In this document: piece by piece, positions 7,109-13,662 of the stretch
Position numbering within the stretch: the stretch's first letter is position 1
How the letters are laid out: each line of letters opens with the position of its first letter
From: Alphaproteobacteria bacterium
GTDB taxonomy: Bacteria; Pseudomonadota; Alphaproteobacteria; Rs-D84
Assembly (NCBI GenBank): GCA_017383325.1
Contig: JAFNYG010000055.1
Span: 1-16,948, forward strand
Direction: 5' to 3'
DNA: 16,948 bases
Program-made: the position numbers and the translations under genes
The notes under the pieces: generated by a model
What the model saw: the letters and a program-made list of their open reading frames with translations, nothing else
What the model was told of the DNA's origin: nothing
The model's database searches: none

Positions 7109-8836
7109 CAATCGTTCAAACCATCCATCGATTTCTGAAACAGGCACAAATTTATAAACCGGCCGTCCATGATTACATTGACCTGCACGCTCTGTCCGTT
7201 CGATATCGCGCAGCAATGCATCCATCTGGACCAAATCCAATTTTTGCCCTGCACGCACAGAATGGTGACACGCATAATTTGCCAATTTCAAATGTAATTT
7301 TTCATTCAGCCCCGACGAATGTCCATTTGCACGCACTTCATCTGCAATATCGCGCAACACATTTGACCAATTCATATCCCAATCCGCCGGCTTTTCAAAT
7401 ATTGCGATTGCATCATCACCAAATTCTGCGACATGCAACCCGGACGCCTTCATTTCATCTGCGATTGATGAAATTGCCACAACGTCTTCGGCGCGCAAAT
7501 TAACAACAATCGGCGTCAACAGTGGCTGGGTCTTGATTTTATGCGTCCGCAATTTTTCGTATGTAATGCGTTCATGCGCGGCATGCTGATCTATGATAAC
7601 CATATTATTATCTTTCTGGGCAATAATATATTTATTCGCAACCTGTCCAACGACACGCCCCAATGGCAAATCAGCAATAACCATATCATCTATCACAGGC
7701 TTTGGCGCATCTGCATTTTCACTTTTTATGCGCCCAGGCAATACAATATCATCACGCACCTGAAAAATTTCCCGCCGAATTCCAAAATCAAATTTAACCG
7801 GCTCTACATTTGCCATTGGTCGTTGCACAGTCACAGGCGACACAACCGGGCGCACATCCTGAACCATCTTTTTCGCCAACCGGTCACGCAAAGTCTTTAT
7901 AATAAATGCACGCACATGATTTGGTTCCAAGAAATGCACTTCGGTCTTGGCAGGCGACACATTCACATCCACCGCATTTGTTGGCACCGTCAGATACAAC
8001 GCGCACAGCGGAAATTCACGCGCATGCATAACATCCATATATGCCGCGCGCAATGCACCGACCAAAACCTTATCTTTGACCGGTCGACCATTTACAAACA
8101 AATATTGGTCTATACTTGACGCGCGTCGCAATGTTGGCTCTGAAATAAATCCACTTAATTTCATATCGCTATTACTGCCTGATGTTGCATCAACATCCAG
8201 CATCCGCCCCACAACATCGTCCCCCATAACGGCCACAATACGCGTTAACAAATCATCGTTCTTTGGAAATCGCCACTTATTATTCAGCACAAACCCAACA
8301 TCTGACCGCGCCATTGCCAAACGCTTTACCACATCCAGTACAGACATCATCTCTGCCCGATCACCGCGCAAAAACTTTAATCGCGCGGGTGTCTTTGAAA
8401 ACAAATTTTGCACCCGAATACGGGTTCCACTTTCCCAATTCGAAGGCTTAATTTCCCCTGACGTGGCATCAATCTGCCAACCATTTTTATCCACACCATT
8501 GCACGTATCAATTGTCATATCAGACACAGACGCGATTGACGGCAACGCTTCGCCACGAAACCCCATAAAATTGATATTCAGCAAATCATCTGTCGGCAAC
8601 TTAGATGTTGCATGTCGCGTAATTGCGCGCGCCAAATCATCACGCGCCATCCCAGAACCGTTATCAACAATGCTTATCATTGTGCGCCCACCATCGGTCA
8701 CATCAATCAGAATCTGGTCTGCCCCTGCATCCAGCGCATTTTCCACCAGTTCCTTAACCACACTGGCGGGTCGTTCAACCACCTCGCCGGCGGCAATTTG
8801 ATTGATTAAAAATTCAGGCAACACACGAACTGCCAT
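7106..8836 (-). CDS. mutL: DNA mismatch repair protein MutL (endonuclease type)
   Basis: MutL, 576 residues, couples MutS mismatch recognition to strand removal. The N-terminal GHKL ATPase is intact: NQIAAGEVVERP at about 12-23, ENALDAG at 32-38, DNGSGM at 58-63, GFRGEAL at 92-98 and the VNVSPAKTEVHF segment near 291-302. The C-terminal domain carries DQHA at 416-419 with Glu422 and Glu427, matching the DQHA(X)2E(X)4E nicking motif, plus ACHHSVRAG (522-530) and CNHGRP (554-559), which complete the metal site. So this is a self-nicking MutL like those of bacteria lacking MutH, not the E. coli type. It starts 9 nt after greA and ends at the shared terminator with secB. Confidence 0.97.
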   Translation of the reverse strand: MAVRVLPEFLINQIAAGEVVERPASVVKELVENALDAGADQILIDVTDGGRTMISIVDNGSGMARDDLARAITRHATSKLPTDDLLNINFMGFRGEALPSIASVSDMTIDTCNGVDKNGWQIDATSGEIKPSNWESGTRIRVQNLFSKTPARLKFLRGDRAEMMSVLDVVKRLAMARSDVGFVLNNKWRFPKNDDLLTRIVAVMGDDVVGRMLDVDATSGSNSDMKLSGFISEPTLRRASSIDQYLFVNGRPVKDKVLVGALRAAYMDVMHAREFPLCALYLTVPTNAVDVNVSPAKTEVHFLEPNHVRAFIIKTLRDRLAKKMVQDVRPVVSPVTVQRPMANVEPVKFDFGIRREIFQVRDDIVLPGRIKSENADAPKPVIDDMVIADLPLGRVVGQVANKYIIAQKDNNMVIIDQHAAHERITYEKLRTHKIKTQPLLTPIVVNLRAEDVVAISSIADEMKASGLHVAEFGDDAIAIFEKPADWDMNWSNVLRDIADEVRANGHSSGLNEKLHLKLANYACHHSVRAGQKLDLVQMDALLRDIERTERAGQCNHGRPVYKFVPVSEIDGWFERL

Positions 8837-8845
8837 ACCCGCACC

Positions 8846-9316
8846 CTATTCTTTGAATGTGACAGACAAAATTTCATATTCTTTTTCGCCACCTGGCAAT
8901 TTCACGATACATGTATCGCCAACACATCGCCCAATCATTGCACGTCCAACCGGTGATGTGCATGAAATAACGGTCCGCCCATCCGATTCAATATCAGACA
9001 ATATTCTGCACTGCATTTTATTACCATCTTCGTCTTCGGCGACGACGCGTGCACCAAACACGACACGATCACCCGTCAAAGAATCCACATCTATCACCAC
9101 GGCATTTTCAATAACATTTTCGATAAATCGAATACGCGCATCAATCTGTCGCTGTTTTTCACGTGCCGCACTGTAATCTGCATTTTCAGACAAATCCCCC
9201 AAAGAACGCGCCCACTGCACAGTTTTTAAAATCTCTGGCCTTTGATTTTCCTGCAAATCTTTCAGTTCTTTAATCAGCGAATCAAATCCCGCACGTGAAA
9301 TTGGTTTTTTTTCCAT
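8846..9316 (-). CDS. greA: transcription elongation factor GreA
   Basis: GreA, 156 residues, rescues backtracked RNA polymerase by stimulating transcript cleavage through the secondary channel. The N-terminal coiled coil spans about residues 8-75 with the tip DLSENADYSAAREKQ, including the two conserved acidic tip residues that coordinate the catalytic metal. The C-terminal FKBP-like domain ends with SPVGRAMIGRCVGD and LPGGEKEYEILSV. ATG 9316 has AGGAAAG about 6 nt upstream. It is first in a greA-mutL pair and is divergent from lptG. Confidence 0.97.
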   Translation of the reverse strand: MEKKPISRAGFDSLIKELKDLQENQRPEILKTVQWARSLGDLSENADYSAAREKQRQIDARIRFIENVIENAVVIDVDSLTGDRVVFGARVVAEDEDGNKMQCRILSDIESDGRTVISCTSPVGRAMIGRCVGDTCIVKLPGGEKEYEILSVTFKE

Positions 9317-9348
9317 ATCATCTTTCCTGTTTTTATTATCTGGCCCAG

Positions 9349-9376
9349 ATTATACGCAATCATTTTAATTTTGCAA
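9349..9376 (-). promoter_or_regulatory. greA-mutL promoter
   Basis: Minus strand: TTGCAA (9376-9371), 16-bp spacer, TATAAT (9354-9349), a perfect -10. The start would be near 9342, leaving a leader of about 26 nt that contains the AGGAAAG ribosome site. The -35 hexamer is self-complementary and also serves the lptG promoter. Confidence 0.75.
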
Positions 9377-9398
9377 TTATGAAATTTAGCGTTATACT
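9371..9398 (+). promoter_or_regulatory. lptG promoter, nearly leaderless
   Basis: Plus strand: TTGCAA (9371-9376), 16-bp spacer, TATACT (9393-9398). Transcription should begin about 9404-9406, only a few bases before the lptG ATG at 9408, leaving no room for a Shine-Dalgarno site. Confidence 0.65.
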
Positions 9399-9407
9399 AT
9401 ACATAAC

Positions 9408-10466
9408 ATGTTCAGGACAAATATCTTAACCCGTTTTTTATTGCGCCGATTTTTTTACGGCGTTGGTCTTGTTATGTTAATTGTATGCGGAATTATATTG
9501 GCGGTGACATTTGTTGAACGTCTGCCATCGAACCCGACCGCATTTGATGCATTATATGAATCCTGGGTGCGTCTGTTGGAATACGTACCAATGTTTTTGC
9601 CGATGGCCGTATTTATGGGCACGTTGCTAACATCATACAACCTTACTAAATCCAGTGAAAACATCATTATATCCAGTGCGGGTTTATCACCATACAAATC
9701 GACCAAGCCATTTCTGATTGGGGCATTTTTGATTGGCGTTTTTGCTACAACCGTCATCAATCCCTATTCTGTAAACATCAGTGTCCAGAACATAACAACC
9801 GAAAAATTACAGTTAATCGATGACACCATATGGCTGCGCGAAGAATCCAAAAACGGCTTTATCACCATGAACGCAAAAAACATGCACAAAGCGGGCCGCA
9901 TATTAATCTTTGAAGACGCAACGATATACACCCAAACACCCGAATTTAAATTAACGAACCGTATCCAGGCAAACACGGTCACATTATCTGACATTGGCCT
10001 GTCGGCACACAACGCGACAATATGGAACACAAACGGCACAATTACACGTGGCGACTGGGAAATTCCGACATTAATCACACCACAAACCGTCCTGGACAGA
10101 TATCTGCAACCCGACCAAATTTCATTCTGGCAATTGCCTGACTTTATCAAACGCATGGAATCAATCGGCATACCTGTACGTGGCCACCGCGTACAATTGT
10201 GGACATTACTGTTTTTGCCGTTAACAATGATCGCAATGGCGACATTGGGGGTTGCATTTTCGCAAACCAAACAACGTCGTAATTACAGTTTTGGTATTAA
10301 ATTCAGCCTGGGTATAATTACATGCTTTGCGGTATACTTTCTGATAAACATGTTTAATGCATTGGGCGCAACGGGTGCACTGCCCCCGATACTATCTATT
10401 ATTGCGCCACCATTAATAATCATCGCCGGCGCCGGCATATTCATAAACAGCTTTGACACAATTTAA
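9408..10466 (+). CDS. lptG: LPS export ABC transporter permease LptG
   Basis: LptF/LptG (YjgP/YjgQ) family permease, 352 residues, part of the LptB2FG complex that extracts lipopolysaccharide from the inner membrane and feeds it to the LptC/A/D bridge. Layout fits: three N-terminal TM helices (about 15-38, 55-78, 98-116), a periplasmic beta-jellyroll of roughly 140 residues, and three C-terminal helices (about 264-285, 294-314, 322-347). The SFWQLPDFI phrase before TM4 is typical of LptG rather than LptF. No partner lptF is adjacent. The ATG at 9408 lacks a Shine-Dalgarno and lies right at the predicted transcript start, yet the N-terminus (LTRFLLRRFF) aligns with full-length relatives. It heads the lptG-small peptide-xerD-J-domain run. 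Confidence 0.92.
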   Translation: MFRTNILTRFLLRRFFYGVGLVMLIVCGIILAVTFVERLPSNPTAFDALYESWVRLLEYVPMFLPMAVFMGTLLTSYNLTKSSENIIISSAGLSPYKSTKPFLIGAFLIGVFATTVINPYSVNISVQNITTEKLQLIDDTIWLREESKNGFITMNAKNMHKAGRILIFEDATIYTQTPEFKLTNRIQANTVTLSDIGLSAHNATIWNTNGTITRGDWEIPTLITPQTVLDRYLQPDQISFWQLPDFIKRMESIGIPVRGHRVQLWTLLFLPLTMIAMATLGVAFSQTKQRRNYSFGIKFSLGIITCFAVYFLINMFNALGATGALPPILSIIAPPLIIIAGAGIFINSFDTI

Positions 10467-10482
10467 ACACAGGAACAAAACA

Positions 10483-10617
10483 ATGCCATTAAAAAAGAAA
10501 AAGAACACAACCCCCGGGCGTATATTAATGTGGATATTGTTTATCGCGCTGATTGTACTGATGATAATATCATTTTCCCCAGTCCAGCACATGACCGAAA
10601 TCGTGGTATATCCCTAA
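10483..10617 (+). CDS. 44-aa single-pass membrane peptide, unknown function
   Basis: A short frame of 44 codons from ATG 10483 to TAA 10615-10617. It has a clear Shine-Dalgarno (CACAGGAAC, about 8 nt upstream), sits 16 nt after lptG and its stop is immediately followed by the xerD ATG. The peptide starts with a basic patch (MPLKKKKNTTPGR), then one TM helix (residues about 14-32, rich in I, L, M and W) and a short tail SPVQHMTEIVVYP. This predicts an inner-membrane protein with cytoplasmic N-terminus. The combination of ribosome site, tight packing in the operon and a clean basic-TM-tail design argues that it is a real gene. No family recognised. Confidence 0.75.
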   Translation: MPLKKKKNTTPGRILMWILFIALIVLMIISFSPVQHMTEIVVYP

Positions 10618-11469
10618 ATGAACTATATTGATATATTTTTAGAAGCCCTGTCTGCCGAACGTGGCCGCAGCACAAAAACATTAATCAGCTATGAATCAGA
10701 TTTGCGTCTGGCCAACGATGCAATACCGGGCGGTCTGATTCAGGCCGATGCATCTGCCATACAAAAATACCTGTCTGCATTACCAGACAAACCGTCTTCC
10801 ATAGCACGCAAGGCATCTGCCCTGCGCGGTTTCTATAAATTTTTAATGATGGAAAAAATTATTTTCCACAATCCGACCGCGAACCTGGAATTACCCCGAC
10901 GCGATCGCGCACTGCCTAAATTTTTATCAACCACAGAAATCGATTTATTAATATCCAGTGCTGGCGACATAAAAACATCTATCCGCCTGCGCGCAATGAT
11001 TGAATTACTGTATGCGTCTGGCCTGCGTGTATCTGAATTATGCGAACTGCCCATGACGGGGGTTCTTGGCGACAAATTATTAATCCACGGCAAAGGCGCC
11101 AAAGAACGCCTGGTCCCCATGCACGAAACGGCGATTCATGCACTGGACAAATGGCTGGTGGTACGCGGCGAATCAGAATCAAAGTACGTATTTCCATCAA
11201 ACGGAAAAACAGGCCACATAACACGCGATGGTTTTTTTAAAATTTTAAAAAAATGCGCCGTACTATCAGGCATAGACCCGTCCCGCGTCAGTCCACATGT
11301 CTTGCGACATTCGTTTGCATCACACCTGTTGGCGGGTGGCGCAAACCTGCGTGCGATACAAACAATGCTGGGCCACGAAGATATTTCAACCACGCAAATT
11401 TATACACACGTAATGCCTGAAAAATTGCGGCAAACGATTGAAACACACCATCCCCTGGCAAAACAATAA
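10618..11469 (+). CDS. xerD: site-specific tyrosine recombinase XerD
   Basis: Tyrosine recombinase of the XerC/XerD type, 283 residues, which resolves chromosome dimers at dif with its partner. The N-terminal SAM-like core-binding domain covers about 1-85. The catalytic domain shows the full set: Arg137 (ASGLRVSEL), Lys159 (HGKGAKER), His227 and Arg230 (HVLRHSF), His253 (LGHEDIS) and the nucleophile Tyr262 (IYTHV). XerD is preferred over XerC because of the ending RQTIETHHPLA; the partner is not in the window. The ATG directly abuts the upstream stop (TAAATG) and has little Shine-Dalgarno, implying translational coupling. It is unlikely to be a phage integrase because of its size and housekeeping context. 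Confidence 0.9.
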   Translation: MNYIDIFLEALSAERGRSTKTLISYESDLRLANDAIPGGLIQADASAIQKYLSALPDKPSSIARKASALRGFYKFLMMEKIIFHNPTANLELPRRDRALPKFLSTTEIDLLISSAGDIKTSIRLRAMIELLYASGLRVSELCELPMTGVLGDKLLIHGKGAKERLVPMHETAIHALDKWLVVRGESESKYVFPSNGKTGHITRDGFFKILKKCAVLSGIDPSRVSPHVLRHSFASHLLAGGANLRAIQTMLGHEDISTTQIYTHVMPEKLRQTIETHHPLAKQ

Positions 11470-11478
11470 AGGAAAAAA

Positions 11479-11982
11479 ATGATAAAAAAATGCGATAAAC
11501 CAGGTTGCACCAAAGCCGGCACATGCCGTGCCCCAAAATCACGCGATTTGCGCGAATACTGGTTTTTTTGTACAGAACACGCCGCCGAATATAACAAGAA
11601 TTGGAATTATTACGCCGACATGACCCCAGACGAAATCGAAGCCGACTGGGAACGTCAAACATTTGGCACACCATTAAAAGACAAAGAATCCGCACAATCA
11701 GATGCATCAAACTATGCAAAATTCATCAATGATTTTATAACCGGTCGCAGCAAATTTGATAAAATGCCTGCACGCAGCAAATTACCCACAAATGTTGTAT
11801 CTGCATTACGTGTCTTTGACCTGGGCATATCGGCCACATGGCGCGAAGTTGGGGTTAAATACCGTGCGCTTGCGAAAAAATACCATCCTGACACGGCCAC
11901 AAACAAAGAAACCGCCGCCACTGAGTTTGCCCGCATATCTACGGCATACGACATATTAAAAAAACATTTTGGAAAAAAATAA
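11479..11982 (+). CDS. J-domain protein with N-terminal Cys-rich motif
   Basis: A 167-residue DnaJ-class protein of the kind widespread in Alphaproteobacteria, a probable DnaK co-chaperone. The C-terminal J-domain (about 106-165) carries the obligatory HPD at 136-138 in YRALAKKYHPDTA, followed by the helix III/IV region EFARISTAYDIL. The N-terminus is a separate conserved module: Cys5, Cys10, Cys16, Cys31 and His34 with RAPKSRD and YNKNWNYY between and after, consistent with a small metal-binding site. There is no G/F region or canonical DnaJ zinc finger, so it is a type III J-protein. AAAGGA lies about 6 nt upstream of the start and 10 nt after xerD stop; a terminator follows at once. Its client is unknown. 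Confidence 0.88.
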   Translation: MIKKCDKPGCTKAGTCRAPKSRDLREYWFFCTEHAAEYNKNWNYYADMTPDEIEADWERQTFGTPLKDKESAQSDASNYAKFINDFITGRSKFDKMPARSKLPTNVVSALRVFDLGISATWREVGVKYRALAKKYHPDTATNKETAATEFARISTAYDILKKHFGKK

Positions 11983-12007
11983 AAACCACCATTTGGTGGT
12001 TTTTTTT
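11983..12007 (+). terminator. terminator of the lptG-xerD-J-domain run
   Basis: Stem AAACCACC (11983-11990), loop ATTT, GGTGGTTT (11995-12002), then further T to 12007. It starts directly after the stop codon. Confidence 0.88.
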
Positions 12008-12019
12008 CGGAATTCATAC

Positions 12020-12040
12020 CTGATGACATCCCCCCATCAG
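12020..12040. repeat. 6-bp inverted repeat upstream of the two-TM gene
   Basis: CTGATG (12020-12025) and CATCAG (12035-12040) form a perfect inverted repeat separated by nine bases. TAATAT begins at 12041, directly after it, and could be a -10 box; no -35 is evident. The arrangement fits an operator or a leader hairpin, but one short repeat can occur by chance. Confidence 0.3.
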
Positions 12041-12076
12041 TAATATACCATTATCATCACCAGAGGAGAGACCACC

Positions 12077-12586
12077 ATGCTACTAAAACCAAAAATTTGT
12101 TTTACCACCCTTGTCATATACGAAATCATTGCCGTATCATTTCTGCACTTTAATCGTTTTTGTGATTCCGTATTTTCATCCACATTTTGCACCAGTTGGT
12201 ATCGTTACTTTCTGTTCTGTATTGTTATTCCATTGGTTGCAATGCTGATATGGATGTGGATACGCGAAATCATTCGTGCACGTCGCAGACACAGATTTAT
12301 ACGTCGCGCCAAGAATGCGGTTGGCAGCATAATATCCGGCATACGTGGTCGCGTATCTGAAAACATCAGCGCGTCCGACATGGAAAAAATAATCACCGCC
12401 GCAGTATTAATTGGTATCAAGCGTTATGCTGATCGCCATCCAAACCTGCGCAAAAATGTAAATGACATTATGGGCATGGCAAGTGGTGAAATCGACATTG
12501 ACCTGATGTCAACCGATGACGAAGCGCAAAAAAAGCAAGCACGTAAAAAAGATTCAAAAACCATTAAACGCAAACGCGCCAAATAA
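12077..12586 (+). CDS. basic two-TM membrane protein of unknown function
   Basis: Unrecognised, 169 residues. ATG 12077 has a strong AGAGGAGAG site about 6 nt upstream. Two TM helices lie at about 7-25 and 44-63, joined by a short loop containing two Cys (CDSVFSSTFC) that would face the periplasm if both termini are cytoplasmic. A dense basic cluster (RARRRHRFIRR) follows TM2, then a predicted helical region (SASDMEKIITAAVLIGIKRYADRHP) and a tail that is first acidic (GEIDIDLMSTDDE) and then strongly basic (KKQARKKDSKTIKRKRAK). The basic patches suggest contact with nucleic acid or phospholipid headgroups. It stands alone between two terminators. Confidence 0.78.
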   Translation: MLLKPKICFTTLVIYEIIAVSFLHFNRFCDSVFSSTFCTSWYRYFLFCIVIPLVAMLIWMWIREIIRARRRHRFIRRAKNAVGSIISGIRGRVSENISASDMEKIITAAVLIGIKRYADRHPNLRKNVNDIMGMASGEIDIDLMSTDDEAQKKQARKKDSKTIKRKRAK

Positions 12587-12616
12587 AAAACAAAGCCCCC
12601 AGATTACACTGGGGGC
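12584..12616 (-). terminator. trxB terminator
   Basis: Stem GCCCCCAG on the minus strand (12616-12609), six-base loop, CTGGGGGC (12602-12595), followed on the minus strand by a T-rich tract (TTTGTTTTTTATTT). The plus-strand side lacks a T tract, so this mainly serves trxB; it touches the stop of the convergent gene. Confidence 0.88.
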
Positions 12617-12633
12617 ATAAATTAAATGAATTT

Positions 12634-13533
12634 TTATAATTTGTTTAGGTACGCAATAGCGTCCATACCCGCACTGCATCCCGTCCCGACAGCTGTTGCG
12701 ATTTGCATCTTCAAATCGCTGTGAACATCACCTGCGACGAACATACCCGCCGGCAATACCCCAGGCGCCAAACGCCCCAGCGCATCACGTTTTACATCTT
12801 CGGTTAAATAATCTGTATTTGCCTCGTGTCCGATTGCGACAAACAATCCATCTGCGACAATTTCCGCACCATCTGTTGTTGTAATAATCAATTCGCCATC
12901 ATCAGAATCTGGCTTGGCGGCAATTTTTGCCAAATCCGTATTAAACAGGCATTCTATATTTTCCCGTGCATCAACGCGTTCGCGCAATACTGCCTCGGCC
13001 CGGGTAAAAGCAGCCTTGCGATAAACAATTTTTACCGTCTTGGCCAAATCTGCCAGATACAGCGCATCATTCAACGCACTGTTTCCGCCCCCCATAACAA
13101 CGACAGTTTTTCCACTGTAAAAGAATCCATCACATGTCGCACAATACGACACACCGCGCCCCATAAACTCACGCGCCCCTTCGATTTCCAGTTTACGTGG
13201 CGATGCCCCTGTTGCAATAATCACAGTTTTTCCCACATATTCTTTACCATTATCGCATGCGACCCGATATCCAGATTCTGCATCACCTGAAATATTTTTT
13301 GCCGACACAAATTCAACAACTGCGCCAAATGTTTCACATTGCTTTTGCATAAACTGCGCCAGTTCTAAACCACTGCCGGCCCACCCTGGGTAATTTTCCA
13401 ATGTTGCAATTCCTGCCATCTGACCACCCAAGCGGTCGCCCCCCAACACAATTGTTTTTTTATTTGCGCGTGCCGTATACAATGCCGCCGTCAGCCCCGC
13501 GGGTCCCGAACCTAAAATAATAACATCATACAT
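12634..13533 (-). CDS. trxB: thioredoxin reductase (TrxB-like)
   Basis: Flavoprotein disulfide reductase, 299 residues, expected to pass electrons from a pyridine nucleotide through FAD to thioredoxin. The FAD fold GSGPAG is at 8-13, the redox-active CATC at 131-134 (SYCATCDGFF), the second dinucleotide motif GGGNSA at 148-153, and the FAD-binding GDV near the C-terminus with ATAVGTG. The loop that normally reads HRRxxxR and grips the NADPH phosphate reads YRKAAFTR here, with one extra residue before the last Arg, so cofactor preference may differ. ATG 13533 has AAGGAAGG upstream. It is monocistronic, divergent from serS. Confidence 0.92.
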   Translation of the reverse strand: MYDVIILGSGPAGLTAALYTARANKKTIVLGGDRLGGQMAGIATLENYPGWAGSGLELAQFMQKQCETFGAVVEFVSAKNISGDAESGYRVACDNGKEYVGKTVIIATGASPRKLEIEGAREFMGRGVSYCATCDGFFYSGKTVVVMGGGNSALNDALYLADLAKTVKIVYRKAAFTRAEAVLRERVDARENIECLFNTDLAKIAAKPDSDDGELIITTTDGAEIVADGLFVAIGHEANTDYLTEDVKRDALGRLAPGVLPAGMFVAGDVHSDLKMQIATAVGTGCSAGMDAIAYLNKL

Positions 13534-13565
13534 GATTAACCTTCCTTCATACCTATACGCGGCCC

Positions 13566-13594
13566 AGCATACAAAACAAACGCCCCCAACGCAA
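13566..13594 (-). promoter_or_regulatory. trxB promoter (candidate)
   Basis: Minus strand: TTGCGT (13594-13589), 17-bp spacer, TATGCT (13571-13566), 33 bp upstream of the ATG. Confidence 0.4.
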
Positions 13595-13603
13595 ACGAAT
13601 TTA

Positions 13604-13632
13604 TTGCATTTAATAACAATAAGTTTTAATAT
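13604..13632 (+). promoter_or_regulatory. serS promoter (candidate)
   Basis: Plus strand: TTGCAT (13604-13609), 17-bp spacer, TAATAT (13627-13632), giving a start near 13639 and a leader of about 24 nt containing AAGGAA. No T-box or other leader structure seen. Confidence 0.4.
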
Positions 13633-13662
13633 TTATCCCAAAGAAAATTATAAGGAATAAAA

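Noticed and set aside
7947..8801. 284-codon open frame opposite mutL
   Set aside because: It lies antisense to a complete, motif-rich mutL; its Ser/Thr/Ile-rich composition reflects the codon bias of the other strand.
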